Part shown: in pieces, positions 47,001 to 55,948 of the stretch
Layout: every line of letters starts with the position of its first letter
Position numbering within the stretch: the first letter of the stretch is position 1
NCBI GenBank assembly: GCA_020853575.1
Contig: JADYYP010000009.1
Span: forward strand, 1-64,000
Direction of reading: 5' to 3'
DNA from: Planctomycetota bacterium
GTDB lineage: Bacteria > Planctomycetota > UBA1135 > GCA-002686595
DNA: 64,000 bases
Position numbers and translations under genes: made by a program
Notes under the pieces: generated by a model
What the model saw: the letters and a program-made list of their open reading frames with translations, nothing else
What the model was told of the DNA's origin: nothing
Database searches by the model: none

Positions 47001-47313
47001 ACTCCGCCACGGGCGAATCAGCGCACGCCAGGATCGTCCGCTTGTCGCGCGCGACGGCGAAACCCGCTTCGAAGCCGACGTTGGCGTTGGCTTTGTCAAC
47101 GTAGACGATCGCGCACTCGGCCGGAGCCAATTGATCGACGACCAAGTCGCGCAGGATCTCGCCCTGCTGCGTGTCGAGGTTCGGCACGAACACCGACCAG
47201 CCCTTCGGCCACTCGCTCCGCAACACGTCGAGCGTGAAGCGGATCGATGCGATCGTGCTGTCCCAAACGATGAAGGCGCGACGGAGCTTCGATTGCGATG
47301 CGTCGTTCGTCAT
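44074..47313 (-). CDS. DGR target 2: TIR/NDT-like-NACHT-FGE-sulfatase protein
   Basis: The 1079-aa protein begins with two Rossmann-like nucleotide-processing domains: [19 protein letters not shown]...[13 protein letters not shown] (residues ~12-80), then [19 protein letters not shown]...[21 protein letters not shown] (~145-250). They resemble TIR, SLOG or nucleoside-deoxyribosyltransferase folds used as effectors. NACHT follows with Walker A [10 protein letters not shown] (~359) and Walker B [10 protein letters not shown] (~443). The FGE-sulfatase domain (~848-1072; [41 protein letters not shown]) ends with variable repeat 2 and the tail SSSNVDL. It converges on the DGR operon and target 1. 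GCTATCCT lies 13 nt before the ATG. A role as an NLR-like sensor is inferred. Confidence 0.92.
   Translation of the reverse strand: [1079 protein letters not shown]
44097..44235 (-). repeat. DGR variable repeat 2 (VR2)
   Basis: On the reverse strand it aligns without gaps to the TR. By hand count 14 of 23 template adenines are changed (8 to G, 2 to C, 4 to T), with one non-adenine change (T to G next to a changed adenine). The six AAC codons now read GAC, CTC, CTC, TTC, GGC and GAC. The changes differ from VR1, so the two targets were diversified independently from the same template. Confidence 0.97.
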
Positions 47314-47326
47314 GGCGAGCGGCGAG

Positions 47327-47334
47327 AGGATAGC
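47327..47334 (-). promoter_or_regulatory. GCTATCCT -10 element of DGR target 2
   Basis: On the reverse strand GCTATCCT ends 13 nt before the ATG at 47313, within the 117-bp gap after cysS. No clear -35 hexamer is visible. Confidence 0.5.
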
Positions 47335-47430
47335 GAGGGCGCGCCGACGCCGCGTCGGGCGCCGGCCGTGATCCCCTGGAAGCGTCGCGCCGGCGAGCTC
47401 GTCAAACTCGTCCGCAGCGTCTCGATTCCC

Positions 47431-48852
47431 TCACGCCTTGCGGCGCCAGACCACGCCTTTCGGCGTGTCCTCGAGGACGATGCCCTTGGCGAGCAGCTCG
47501 TCGCGGATGCGGTCGGATTCCTTGAAGTCCTTGGCCTTGCGCGCGGCTTGGCGCGCGGCGATCAGCGCCTCGATCGCCGCCGGGAGCAGTTCCTCGTCGA
47601 CCTGGATCACGCCGAGCACCTCGTTCGCGCGCCGCACGAATTCCAGCGCATCCAGCGCGGCCGCGGAGCCCAAGCGCCCCTCCAGTGCGGCGGCGCGCAG
47701 CGCCATCAGGCCGGGGAGCGCGCGCGACACGTTGAGGTCGTCGTTCATCCCATCCTCAAAGGTCTTGCGCGCCGCTTGGACCAGCTCGAGCCCGGCCTGC
47801 GGCTGGCCCGCGCCTTCCTGGCCCTTGGCGACGCGCCGCAAGCGCACCACGAGGTCGTCGAGGTTCTCGAGTGAGCTCGCGGCGTCCTTCATCGACTCCC
47901 AGGTGAAGTTGAGCGGCGCGCGGTAGTGGCCGCGGATCAGCGCGAAACGCAGCTGGCGCGCGTTGAAGCCCTTCGCCGCCACATCGTCGAGCGTGTAGGT
48001 GTTGCCCAGGCTCTTCGACATCTTGCCGCCGTCGACCTGGAGGAACTTGGAGTGCATCCAGTAGGTCGCGAAGGGCTTGCCGCTGAAGCTCTCCGACTGC
48101 GCGATCTCGCATTCGTGGTGCGGGAAGATGTTGTCCTCGCCGCCGGTGTGGATGTCGAGCCGCTCGCCCAGGTGCTTGCGACTCATCGCCGAGCACTCGA
48201 TGTGCCACCCCGGAAACCCGTCGGGCCCGAAACGCGTGGCCCACTTCATCAGGTGCGCCGGGTCCGACTTCCACAGCGCGAAGTCCTCCGGGTTGCGCTT
48301 GTCCTCGCGCACCGCGATGCGCGCGCCAGCCTCGAGCTCCTCGACGCGATTGCCCGACAGCCGGCCGTAGCGCGGGAAGCTCTTGACGTCGAAGTACACG
48401 TTGCCACCCACGGCGTAGGCGTGGCCCTTGGCGAGCAAACCCTCGATGATCTCGAGCATCTCCGGGATGTGCTCGCTGGCCTTGGGGTAGGCCTTGGCCT
48501 GGCGCACGCCGAGCGCCGCGAGATCGGCGAAGAACTGCTCGGTCACCTTGCGCGAGATCTGCCAGGGATCGAGCTTCTCGCGACGCGCCTGCTTTTCGAG
48601 CTTGTCCTCGCCTTCGTCGGCGTCGTCGGTCAGGTGTCCGACGTCGGTGATGTTCATCACCTGCTCCACGCGCAGACCCAGGTACTCGAGCCAGCGGCGC
48701 AGCGTGTCGGCGAACAGGAACGCGCGGTAGTTGCCGACGTGTGGCCGGTTGTAGACCGTCGGTCCGCAGTTGTACATGCGGACCACACCGGGCTCGAGGG
48801 GCACGAACGGTTCGACGCTGCGCGTCATGCTATTGAAGACGGAGAAGCTCAT
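47431..48852 (-). CDS. cysS: Cysteinyl-tRNA synthetase
   Basis: The 473-aa class I synthetase has [25 protein letters not shown] (zinc-binding Cys and HIGH-type motif PHVGN), the zinc-site blocks WHIECSAMS and HHECE, and the KMSKS motif [10 protein letters not shown] (~residue 278). The C-terminal helical part ends [11 protein letters not shown]. Length is normal. ATG at 48852 follows GCTACACT by 10 nt (reverse strand). It diverges from the kinase gene across a 77-bp shared promoter region, and DGR target 2 follows it downstream on the same strand. Confidence 0.96.
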   Translation of the reverse strand: MSFSVFNSMTRSVEPFVPLEPGVVRMYNCGPTVYNRPHVGNYRAFLFADTLRRWLEYLGLRVEQVMNITDVGHLTDDADEGEDKLEKQARREKLDPWQISRKVTEQFFADLAALGVRQAKAYPKASEHIPEMLEIIEGLLAKGHAYAVGGNVYFDVKSFPRYGRLSGNRVEELEAGARIAVREDKRNPEDFALWKSDPAHLMKWATRFGPDGFPGWHIECSAMSRKHLGERLDIHTGGEDNIFPHHECEIAQSESFSGKPFATYWMHSKFLQVDGGKMSKSLGNTYTLDDVAAKGFNARQLRFALIRGHYRAPLNFTWESMKDAASSLENLDDLVVRLRRVAKGQEGAGQPQAGLELVQAARKTFEDGMNDDLNVSRALPGLMALRAAALEGRLGSAAALDALEFVRRANEVLGVIQVDEELLPAAIEALIAARQAARKAKDFKESDRIRDELLAKGIVLEDTPKGVVWRRKA

Positions 48853-48862
48853 CGCGCGACAG

Positions 48863-48870
48863 AGTGTAGC
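48863..48870 (-). promoter_or_regulatory. GCTACACT -10 element of cysS
   Basis: The octamer ends 10 nt before the cysS ATG on the reverse strand. The same octamer precedes the LPS-kinase gene at 56916. Confidence 0.55.
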
Positions 48871-48905
48871 GAGGACGTGCAGCGAGATCTGCGCGGCACG
48901 GACGT

Positions 48906-48913
48906 GCTATCCT
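48906..48913 (+). promoter_or_regulatory. GCTATCCT -10 element of the kinase gene
   Basis: The octamer ends 16 nt before the GTG at 48930. It is the same octamer as before DGR target 2. No ribosome-binding site is obvious in the short leader. Confidence 0.5.
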
Positions 48914-48929
48914 CCCGCCTTTTCCCGCC

Positions 48930-51900
48930 GTGAGCGAACTCTTCGTCACCCCCGACGGCCTGGAGGCCACGCTCGACCACGCCATCGGCTCGGGCGCGGT
49001 CGGGCGCGTCGTGCACGGCGCGCTGACGCGCGAATGGAACTCCTGGCCGGCCGGCACCGAGATCGCCGTCAAGCGCTTGCACTCGCAGTTGAGACGCGAC
49101 GCCGCTGCACGGCATTCGCTGGCCAACGAGATCGAGGTCGGGCGCGCGGCGCAACATCGCTCCTTGGTGCGCCATCTGGCGGCGGGCGAGGATCAGGGCG
49201 GTCCGTACTTGGTGATGGAGTTCGTCGGGGGCCGCACGCTGCGCGAGACCCTGGCGCTGTCGCGCTCGCTGCCCGAGCCGTTGGTGCGCGCCGTCGCCCA
49301 TGGAGTCGCAGGCGCGTTGGCCGCGCTCCACGAGGCCGGCTTCGTGCACGCCGACGTCAAGCCCGACAACATCCGGCTCGACACTCACGGGCGCGCGGTC
49401 CTGATGGACCTGGGATTCGCGCGCCGCGTCTCGACCGAGGGCTCGCTCGCGGAGCGCGCCTTCCGCTCGCTGACCGGCAGCAGTGCGGCGGGCGACGGCG
49501 GCGCGAATTCCTCCCAGGAGCTCGGCGTCAACCCCGGAAGCCTGGCCTACCTGTCGCCGGAGCGCGCTCGCGGATCCCCGTGCACTCCGGCGAGCGACGT
49601 GTTCTCGCTGGGCGTCGTGCTGTACGAGGCCGCCACCGGCGTGCACCCCTTCGCGAGCGATGCGCTCGACTCCGGTCCGCCGCTCGACGCCACCGGATTC
49701 TCCAGCGGCAAGCTGCTGCGGCGCTCGATCGACGATCCGGGCGCCGACCGCTTGTTGGCCGCGATCGCCACCGCGCGTTTCGTGCCCCCTTCGCGCCTGG
49801 TTCCGCAAGTCTCGCCGTTCCTCGATGCCATGCTGGTCGACCTGTTGCGGCGGGATCCGCTCGAGCGCCCCGTCGCCTCCGCGGTCGACCTGCGCTTCGC
49901 CGACGGCGAGCGCAGCGCGTGGTGGCGCGAGCAACTCGACTTCGGCAGCCAAGCCCGGCGCGGTGCATTGGGCGAGCAGGATTCGCTGCACCTGACGCCG
50001 CTGGTGGGACGAGAGCGCGAGCTCTCCGAGTTGCTCGCGCTGTTCCGTGACGCGTTCGCCACGCCACCGCGCGCGAGTGTCGTGTGGCTCAGCGGCCCCT
50101 CGGGCTCCGGCAAGTCGCGCCTGATGAGCGATGCCGCGGCGCTCGCGCGCAAGTCGCTGCAGCCGCCGCCGCTGTACCTGTACGGTCGCTGTCCGGCCTT
50201 CGAGGAGCAACGGCCGTGCATGCCGATCCTGCGCCTGCTCGAGCGCTATCTGCGCCTGCCGCCCGGCGCGGAGCTCGGCCATTCACAGCGCGAGCAGCTC
50301 ACCAAGCTCGTCCCGCCCAGCGTCGCGCACGCGCTGGCCCAGGCGTTGACGCCCAAGTTCAACGGCACCACCGAGGTCGCGGTTCCGGTGGCGCTCGCCG
50401 AGTGGCTCGTGTCGCTGGCGCGCTCGGCCCCGCTGATCGTGTTCCTCGACGACGTCAACTTCGCCGACGAAGGCTCGCTCGACGTGCTGCGCGGCGTCGC
50501 GGAGCGCTTGGGCGAGACGCAGCTCGCTCTGGTGCTCGGATTCCGCGATCACGACGAGGTCGAGAATCCGGAACAGTGTGCGCGCTTGCGCGCCGATCTC
50601 GAGCAGCGTGGACGCTGGCGCGAGTTGCCACTGGTCCCGTTCGACGAAGACGCGGTGCAGGCGCTGGTCGAGCAGCTGTTCCACCACACCACGCCGCGCC
50701 GACGCATCGGACAGGTGTTGTTCGCGCGCAGCCGCGGCAACGTCGGGCTCCTGGCCGAGATCCTGCGTGGGCTGATCGACCGCGGCGAAGCGCGGCCGTT
50801 CGGGCCGCTCGAGAGCAAGTGGACGCTCGAGATCGCGCCCGAGCGACTACCGCTCCCGGACTCGCTGCACACCATGATCCAGGAGCGCCTCCAGAAGGTC
50901 TCGAGCTCCGATCGCGAGTGGCTCAAGCGCATGGCGGTCGCGGGGGGTCGCATCGAGCTGGAGTTCCTCGCTCGCGCCTTCCACGCGCCGCAAGGCGAGA
51001 TCGACGAGACCCTGACACGCTTGGTGAGCACGGGGTGGCTGTCGCCGATCGGCGACCGCTACCGCTTCGCACGCCCCGCGCTGCGCGAGGCCGTGTACCG
51101 CTCGATCGATGCGCGCGAGAAGCGCGACATGCACTCGCGCGTCGCGGATGCCTTCGGACCGACGGATCCCGATGGCGCTCAGGAGCCGCGCGAACGACGC
51201 TTGCCGATCGGCGACGCCTTCCAGCGTGCCTTCCACCTGCGCGCGGCGGATCGCCACCTCGACTTGCTGCGCGTTCTGCGGCCGCTGGTCAAGGCGCTGC
51301 TGCGTCGCGGACAGCCGCAGCGCGTGTACGTGCTCGCGCGTTGGGGTGTCGATGCGCTCGCAGCCCTCGCCGCCAACCGCAGCCGCAATCGCTGGCGCAT
51401 CGAGTTCCTCGAGGCCGCGGCCGACGCTGCCGACCGACTGGGGTATCGCGAGGAGCAGCGCCAGTGGCTCGACCGCTTGTCGGACCTGGAGTTCGACCCC
51501 GAGCGCGACCCGGACGCACTGTCACGCGTCTACGTGCTGCACGGTCGGCACGCCGCGAGCACGGGCCAATACGGCCTCGCACGCGGCATGTTCCGCAACG
51601 CGGTCGAGCTCGCCCTCAAGGCCGGCGACGACGAGCTCGCCAGCGAGGCGCTGCGCCGTCTGGGTGCGGTCCAAGCGCACGTAGGCGAGCTCGAGGACGC
51701 TCGCGAGCTCTTGAGCCGAGCGCGCGACCACGCGGCGCACGATCCGCAGCGCGCGGTGGCCCTGATCCAGCTCGGCATCATCGATTTGCTCGAGAACCAT
51801 CTGGAGCACGCGCTCGAGAACGTCGACCGCGCGCTGCGACTGCAGCGCCGCACGCGACGTTGGAATCTGCCCGGGATTTCCGCGGCGGCGCACATGCTGC

Positions 51901-52592
51901 GCGGCCGCATCTACCGCGTGTGCGGGCGGCCGGGGCGAGCCTTGGGTTCGATGAAGCGCGCGGTGACGCTGGCACACCTGGCCGGTGAGCGCCGCCTGGA
52001 GATGGAGGCGACGGCGCGCCTGGGCGGGCTGTTGCTCGACATCAATCGTCCGGCCGAGGCCGAGGCGCGCTTGCGCGAGGCTCTGCTGATCGCGGGCGAG
52101 ATCGAGGACCGCCGCGGTCAAACCTTGGCGCTCTTGTGGCTCGGAACGCTGCTCTGGGAGCAGGCCGATCCCGACGCGGCCAGCGTGCTCGATCGCGCCA
52201 TGCGCTTGGCGAACGAGATGGGCCTCGAGCGCGCCGAATCGCTGGCCTTGGCGATCCGCGCGCGCATCGCTCGCGCTGAAGGCGACCTGGAGACGGCCCT
52301 GGCCCTCTCCGGACGCGCCGAGGAGATCCTCTCGCGCCAGGGCGCCGAGCTGCCCGACCGCATCGTCGTCGTCGGGACGCGCGCGCTGGTGCTCTCGACC
52401 GCGGGCCAGAGCGAAGACGCCGAAGCGCTGTTGAAGGTGCTGCGCAGCAAGATGAAGAGCGACAACGAGCGCATCGACAACGAGCCATTGCGCAAGGCGC
52501 ACCGCACGGCGACCTCCAAGTTGTTGGATGCCGTGCTTTCGCCCGATGGTGTGATCTACCCGCGAGTCGAGCTCGACATCGACCCCGATTGA
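48930..52592 (+). CDS. Ser/Thr protein kinase fused to AAA ATPase and TPR domains
   Basis: The 1220-aa protein has an N-terminal Hanks-type kinase: G-loop IGSGAVGRVVHG, IAVKRLH (catalytic Lys ~47), catalytic loop VHADVKPDNIRL (His-Ala-Asp in place of HRD) and MDLGFAR (DLG in place of DFG). Then comes an AAA/STAND ATPase with Walker A GPSGSGKSR (~390) and LIVFLDDVNFADEGS, and from ~residue 850 a long helical TPR array (LRGRIYRVCGRPGRALGSMKRAV and similar). The layout matches PknK-type signalling kinases. The essential catalytic residues are present. No membrane helix is seen, so it is cytoplasmic. The input signal is unknown. Confidence 0.88.
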   Translation: MSELFVTPDGLEATLDHAIGSGAVGRVVHGALTREWNSWPAGTEIAVKRLHSQLRRDAAARHSLANEIEVGRAAQHRSLVRHLAAGEDQGGPYLVMEFVGGRTLRETLALSRSLPEPLVRAVAHGVAGALAALHEAGFVHADVKPDNIRLDTHGRAVLMDLGFARRVSTEGSLAERAFRSLTGSSAAGDGGANSSQELGVNPGSLAYLSPERARGSPCTPASDVFSLGVVLYEAATGVHPFASDALDSGPPLDATGFSSGKLLRRSIDDPGADRLLAAIATARFVPPSRLVPQVSPFLDAMLVDLLRRDPLERPVASAVDLRFADGERSAWWREQLDFGSQARRGALGEQDSLHLTPLVGRERELSELLALFRDAFATPPRASVVWLSGPSGSGKSRLMSDAAALARKSLQPPPLYLYGRCPAFEEQRPCMPILRLLERYLRLPPGAELGHSQREQLTKLVPPSVAHALAQALTPKFNGTTEVAVPVALAEWLVSLARSAPLIVFLDDVNFADEGSLDVLRGVAERLGETQLALVLGFRDHDEVENPEQCARLRADLEQRGRWRELPLVPFDEDAVQALVEQLFHHTTPRRRIGQVLFARSRGNVGLLAEILRGLIDRGEARPFGPLESKWTLEIAPERLPLPDSLHTMIQERLQKVSSSDREWLKRMAVAGGRIELEFLARAFHAPQGEIDETLTRLVSTGWLSPIGDRYRFARPALREAVYRSIDAREKRDMHSRVADAFGPTDPDGAQEPRERRLPIGDAFQRAFHLRAADRHLDLLRVLRPLVKALLRRGQPQRVYVLARWGVDALAALAANRSRNRWRIEFLEAAADAADRLGYREEQRQWLDRLSDLEFDPERDPDALSRVYVLHGRHAASTGQYGLARGMFRNAVELALKAGDDELASEALRRLGAVQAHVGELEDARELLSRARDHAAHDPQRAVALIQLGIIDLLENHLEHALENVDRALRLQRRTRRWNLPGISAAAHMLRGRIYRVCGRPGRALGSMKRAVTLAHLAGERRLEMEATARLGGLLLDINRPAEAEARLREALLIAGEIEDRRGQTLALLWLGTLLWEQADPDAASVLDRAMRLANEMGLERAESLALAIRARIARAEGDLETALALSGRAEEILSRQGAELPDRIVVVGTRALVLSTAGQSEDAEALLKVLRSKMKSDNERIDNEPLRKAHRTATSKLLDAVLSPDGVIYPRVELDIDPD

Positions 52593-53026
52593 GCGCCCTG
52601 CTCCGAGCGGCGCTCCTTCGCGCGCAGCAAGTGCAGCAAGCCGCAGATGACCCACAAGCCGGATGTGCTCAAGTGCACGAGCACCCAGAGCTCGCGCCAC
52701 TGCGGATCGGACGAGACTTGCACGGCGTAGCCCGAGACGGCTGCCGGCGCGAACGACGACAACAGCCCCCACCCGCTGCGGCGCCGCTGCCCCGTGCCCA
52801 GGCGAAGCTGGGGCAACGCGTGCGCGGCCCAGGTCACTCCGACGGCGAACACCAGCAGTGGCGCGCACAGGACGTGCGCGTGTTGCACCGCGGGCTGCAA
52901 CGGGTGGTTGACGAGCGCGTACGGATCGTCGTTGGTGGCGAGATACGCGCACCAGGCGTAGGCCAGGCCGGTCGAGGCCACCAGCGCGTTGGACATGTGC
53001 AGCAACCAGGCTTGGGAGCGACTCAC
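52556..53026 (-). CDS. Four-helix membrane protein with conserved His (possible cytochrome b-like)
   Basis: The 156-aa protein has about four membrane helices. Histidines lie in or near them (AWLLHMSNALVASTG, VQHAHVLCAPLLVFAVGV, VLVHLSTSGLWVICGLLHLL), compatible with a DUF4405/cytochrome b-type haem-binding bundle. The GTG at 53026 overlaps the stop of the FMN-binding gene (GTGA), so it is the last gene of the apbE operon. It would be the membrane electron donor of the system; haem binding is inference. Its end overlaps the end of the kinase gene by 37 bp, tail to tail. Confidence 0.7.
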   Translation of the reverse strand: MSRSQAWLLHMSNALVASTGLAYAWCAYLATNDDPYALVNHPLQPAVQHAHVLCAPLLVFAVGVTWAAHALPQLRLGTGQRRRSGWGLLSSFAPAAVSGYAVQVSSDPQWRELWVLVHLSTSGLWVICGLLHLLRAKERRSEQGAQSGSMSSSTRG

Positions 53027-53622
53027 TTCCGCACCTCGCCCTTGGGGTTGAGCGCGCCGTGGACGGCGAGCACGCGGCGCACGGCCGAAGTCGTCGCGCG
53101 CGCGCTCAAGCTCGCTCCGGCGATGGGTCGAATGGCGCGCTTCAAATTGAGCTCGTCATCCAGCTGCTTGCCCAGGAACTGCGCGTACCACTGCGCCTTG
53201 GGCACGTACTCGAGAGGCTCGCCGAACGAGAGCAGCTCGATGCGCTTGACCTTGGCCTCGGCGTCGACGACCACGAGCAGCGCCTCCTTCAGCGTGCGCA
53301 CCTTGTGCACGTCCACGTAGGCCACGCCAACCAGCTGGCCATCCTTGCGGGCGACGTACGGACGCGCGATGGCCAGGTCGAGCGCCTCGCCGAGCAACTC
53401 ACCGGCGCGCTTCTTCTGCGCATCGGTCAGGTACACGGTCTGCTTCTCGATCTGGCAGCCGGGCAGCGCGAGCTCGAGCGCCTCCTCGACGGTCAGGTAG
53501 ATCTTCTCCGCCGGTGCCGCGAGCGAGCTCGGCGAGACGGGCTGGGGCGGCAGCGCCGGAGTCACGCACAGGAGCGCGCTAGAAAGTGAAACCGAGCGCC
53601 AAATCGAGTTGGTCCGCAGCAT
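53023..53622 (-). CDS. Exported FMN-binding domain protein
   Basis: The 199-aa protein has a signal-like N-terminus (SVSLSSALLCVTPALPPQ) and an FMN_bind domain ending ASLSARATTSAVRRVL, close to the (S)GAT-x-TS-x-AV motif whose Thr takes covalent FMN in NqrC/RnfG-type proteins. The central part (GQLVGVAYVDVHKVRTLKEALLVVVDAEAKVKRIELLSFGEP) is typical. ApbE, encoded two genes upstream, is the enzyme that attaches FMN to such domains. It overlaps the porin gene end by 44 bp. Confidence 0.85.
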   Translation of the reverse strand: MLRTNSIWRSVSLSSALLCVTPALPPQPVSPSSLAAPAEKIYLTVEEALELALPGCQIEKQTVYLTDAQKKRAGELLGEALDLAIARPYVARKDGQLVGVAYVDVHKVRTLKEALLVVVDAEAKVKRIELLSFGEPLEYVPKAQWYAQFLGKQLDDELNLKRAIRPIAGASLSARATTSAVRRVLAVHGALNPKGEVRK

Positions 53623-54853
53623 CGTGGGCTCCGTTGTCGAAGTCGTTGAAATCGAGCTTGAAGACGATGTGGTCGTTCGGCCGGTAGGCGATGCCGAAGC
53701 TCACGACCTCGACGTCGTTCTGCGGATCCGACGCGAATCCGCCCGGCACGCTCGCTTGCGTGTCGTAGCGCTCCAGACGCACGAATGGCTCCAGCGAACG
53801 CCTGGCGTCGGAGTCGAACGCCGAGAGCACGTCGAACGACGCCTCGAAATAGCCGCCACGCATGCGTTCCCCGATCGAGTCGGGACCGACCAAGCCGAGA
53901 GCGTTGTTGAGCGCCGCGACCCCGTGAAGCTCGGACTGCGCGTAGAGGCACTTGAGCGTGAGCGCGCGCCACGCGAAGTGCGCGTGCGCCTCGGCGATCG
54001 CGGTCGAAACGTCAGTCGAGAACTGCTCCTGCCCGCTGTCGCCGAAGTACGCCGAGCCGCCGAGCGTCAGGCTCTCGCCGGCTAGCCAGTCGATGCGCGC
54101 CACGGCGGCCAAGTCCTCGGCGAGCGCCTCGCTACCGTTCTGCCGTCCGCCGCGCACTCCACCAGCCGAGAAGCCCGCGGCGTCCATGCCGTTGACGACG
54201 TAGGCGCGCCAGTCCAGGGAGCCCGTTTGGCCCCAGGCTCCCAACCCGAGCTCGCGCCACGTGGCGGGCAGAATCACGCGCTCGACCCACGGCCGATTGG
54301 CGCTGGGAAACGTGGTCGGCTCGTGGCGCTCGTTGACCAGCCCCATCGGGATCAGCACCAACCCGCTGCGCACGCTGAGCGAGTCGCACACGCGCCCATC
54401 GAGATACGCGAACTCGACCGCGACCTCCCCGTCCGCACCGTCGGCCGCCACGCCGTGCTCGAACTCGATCTCCGAGTTGAAGACCCAGTCCGGATCGAAT
54501 TTGTAGCCCACGTAGAGCACGCTGCGCAGCGCGTCGGCCTCGTCGCGACCACCGCCCTGGCGCTCTTTGAACAACGCCTCGCCGTAGCCGCCGATCGACA
54601 CGCCGCCGCTCGATCCGTAGACCTTCGACGACGCCGGTCCGAGCCCCGACGTGCTCGCCCCCAAGGGCGCGATCAAGTCGCCGAGAGTCTCTCGCTCGAG
54701 CTCGTCGGCCACTGCGTCGAGACGCCGCCTGAGCTCGAGGTTGTCGCGTTCGACCTGCTGCAGTCGCTGCTCGAGCTCTGGCCCCACTTGCGCGCGGGCC
54801 AGCGCACTGGTCGCACACCACAGAACCGCCCATCCGACACGCTTGCCTTGCAT
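53579..54853 (-). CDS. Outer-membrane porin-like protein with coiled-coil start
   Basis: The 424-aa product has a signal peptide (MQGKRVGWAVLWCATSALARAQ), a short coiled coil (LEQRLQQVERDNLELRRRLDAVADELE), then alternating beta-strand segments (VLYVGYKFDPDWVFNSEIEFEHG, VAVEFAYLDGRVCDSLSVRSGLVLIPMG, ESLTLGGSAYFGDSG) ending with aromatic DLALGFTF, typical of outer-membrane barrels. I chose ATG 54853 because it begins the signal peptide. An ATG at 54913 overlapping the apbE stop (TGATG) would add 20 residues. Cargo is unknown; the operon suggests a reduced or metal substrate. Confidence 0.8.
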   Translation of the reverse strand: MQGKRVGWAVLWCATSALARAQVGPELEQRLQQVERDNLELRRRLDAVADELERETLGDLIAPLGASTSGLGPASSKVYGSSGGVSIGGYGEALFKERQGGGRDEADALRSVLYVGYKFDPDWVFNSEIEFEHGVAADGADGEVAVEFAYLDGRVCDSLSVRSGLVLIPMGLVNERHEPTTFPSANRPWVERVILPATWRELGLGAWGQTGSLDWRAYVVNGMDAAGFSAGGVRGGRQNGSEALAEDLAAVARIDWLAGESLTLGGSAYFGDSGQEQFSTDVSTAIAEAHAHFAWRALTLKCLYAQSELHGVAALNNALGLVGPDSIGERMRGGYFEASFDVLSAFDSDARRSLEPFVRLERYDTQASVPGGFASDPQNDVEVVSFGIAYRPNDHIVFKLDFNDFDNGAHDAADQLDLALGFTF

Positions 54854-54912
54854 CGCTCGTCGATCTTCCTCGTCATGGGAGCAACGCGCCGACCGCACCA
54901 AGCGGTGGCACA

Positions 54913-55938
54913 TCAGCGTCGCTCCGTGTTCGTCGCTCGCGGGCCGTCGAACGAGAGCTGCACGCGCTCGGAGAGCACTCGCACGCGGTCGCGCAGCTCG
55001 GGCTCGGCGTGTGCGCTCAGCCGCTCGCCGTCACATACCAGCAGCACCAGCTCGACATCCGCTCGTGCGCGTGCCCACGACCACGCCGACTGTGGGCCCA
55101 TCACGAAGGCCGCCGTCGAGAACGCGTCGGCCGCGGTCGCGCCGGCGCACCAAACGGACACCGAGCCGAAGTCCGCCGCCGGTCGGCCGTCCCGTGGATC
55201 GATCAAGTGGCCCAGCACCGTACCCTCGACGTCGCGCCGGCTCTCGCTGTTGCCCGAGGTCGCGATCGAACCGGACTCGATGCTCCACGCGAGTACGGCG
55301 CTGGCACGCTGCCGCGGATCCGCAATCGACCATTCGACGCGCTCGCCGAGCACCGCCACTTGACCGCCGAGATCGAGCCGCGCGATGGCCGAGCCCGCGC
55401 GCAAACTGGCCAACGCGGCGTCGAGCCCGACGCCCTTGCCGAAACCACCCTCTTCCAGCACCACGCGTTCGCCGCGCACCCAGCGACCGTCGGGCTGCTC
55501 GATGCACCCGCGATCGAAGCCCACGCTCGCGAGCGCCTGCGCGACCCCGGCGCCGTCCAGCAGGCGTCCGGAGCCGCGCAGGTCCCACGCGCGCACGAGC
55601 GCGCCCACGGTCGGATCGAAGGCCCCCTGGCTGGCGTTCCAAAGCTCGCGGCACGCGCGCAGATCCGCGGCCAACTCCGGCGAAACCTCGACGGGCACTC
55701 CGGCCGGAGCCGCGTTGAAGCGCGCCAAGTCACTGTCGCCGCGCCACGTCGAGAGCCGCTGCTCCACGGACTCGAGAGCGCGCACCGCGACCTCGCTCGC
55801 CGCCAGCGCGAGGCGTCGTTCGGACGCCTCGACCGAGAGCTCGAAATGCGTCCCCATGGCCGCGACTCGGCGCTCGACCCGCGCGGGAAGCGAGGGCGCC
55901 GAGGATTGGGCCAGGGACAGCAGGAGCATCGGGTGCAT
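54913..55938 (-). CDS. apbE: FAD:protein FMN transferase ApbE
   Basis: The 341-aa protein has a signal-like start and the ApbE blocks MGTHFELSVEA, WRGDSDLARFNAAPAG, SQGAFDPTVGALVRAWDL, GGFGKGVGLDAAL, ARLDLGGQVAVLG and HLIDPRDGRPA, with VWCAGATAADAFSTAAFVMGP at the end. The enzyme moves FMN from FAD to Thr of FMN-binding domains outside the cytoplasm. It heads an operon with a porin, an FMN-binding protein and a His-rich membrane protein. A Fur-like palindrome lies 11 bp upstream of the ATG. Confidence 0.93.
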   Translation of the reverse strand: MHPMLLLSLAQSSAPSLPARVERRVAAMGTHFELSVEASERRLALAASEVAVRALESVEQRLSTWRGDSDLARFNAAPAGVPVEVSPELAADLRACRELWNASQGAFDPTVGALVRAWDLRGSGRLLDGAGVAQALASVGFDRGCIEQPDGRWVRGERVVLEEGGFGKGVGLDAALASLRAGSAIARLDLGGQVAVLGERVEWSIADPRQRASAVLAWSIESGSIATSGNSESRRDVEGTVLGHLIDPRDGRPAADFGSVSVWCAGATAADAFSTAAFVMGPQSAWSWARARADVELVLLVCDGERLSAHAEPELRDRVRVLSERVQLSFDGPRATNTERR

Positions 55939-55948
55939 ACGCCGCGGC

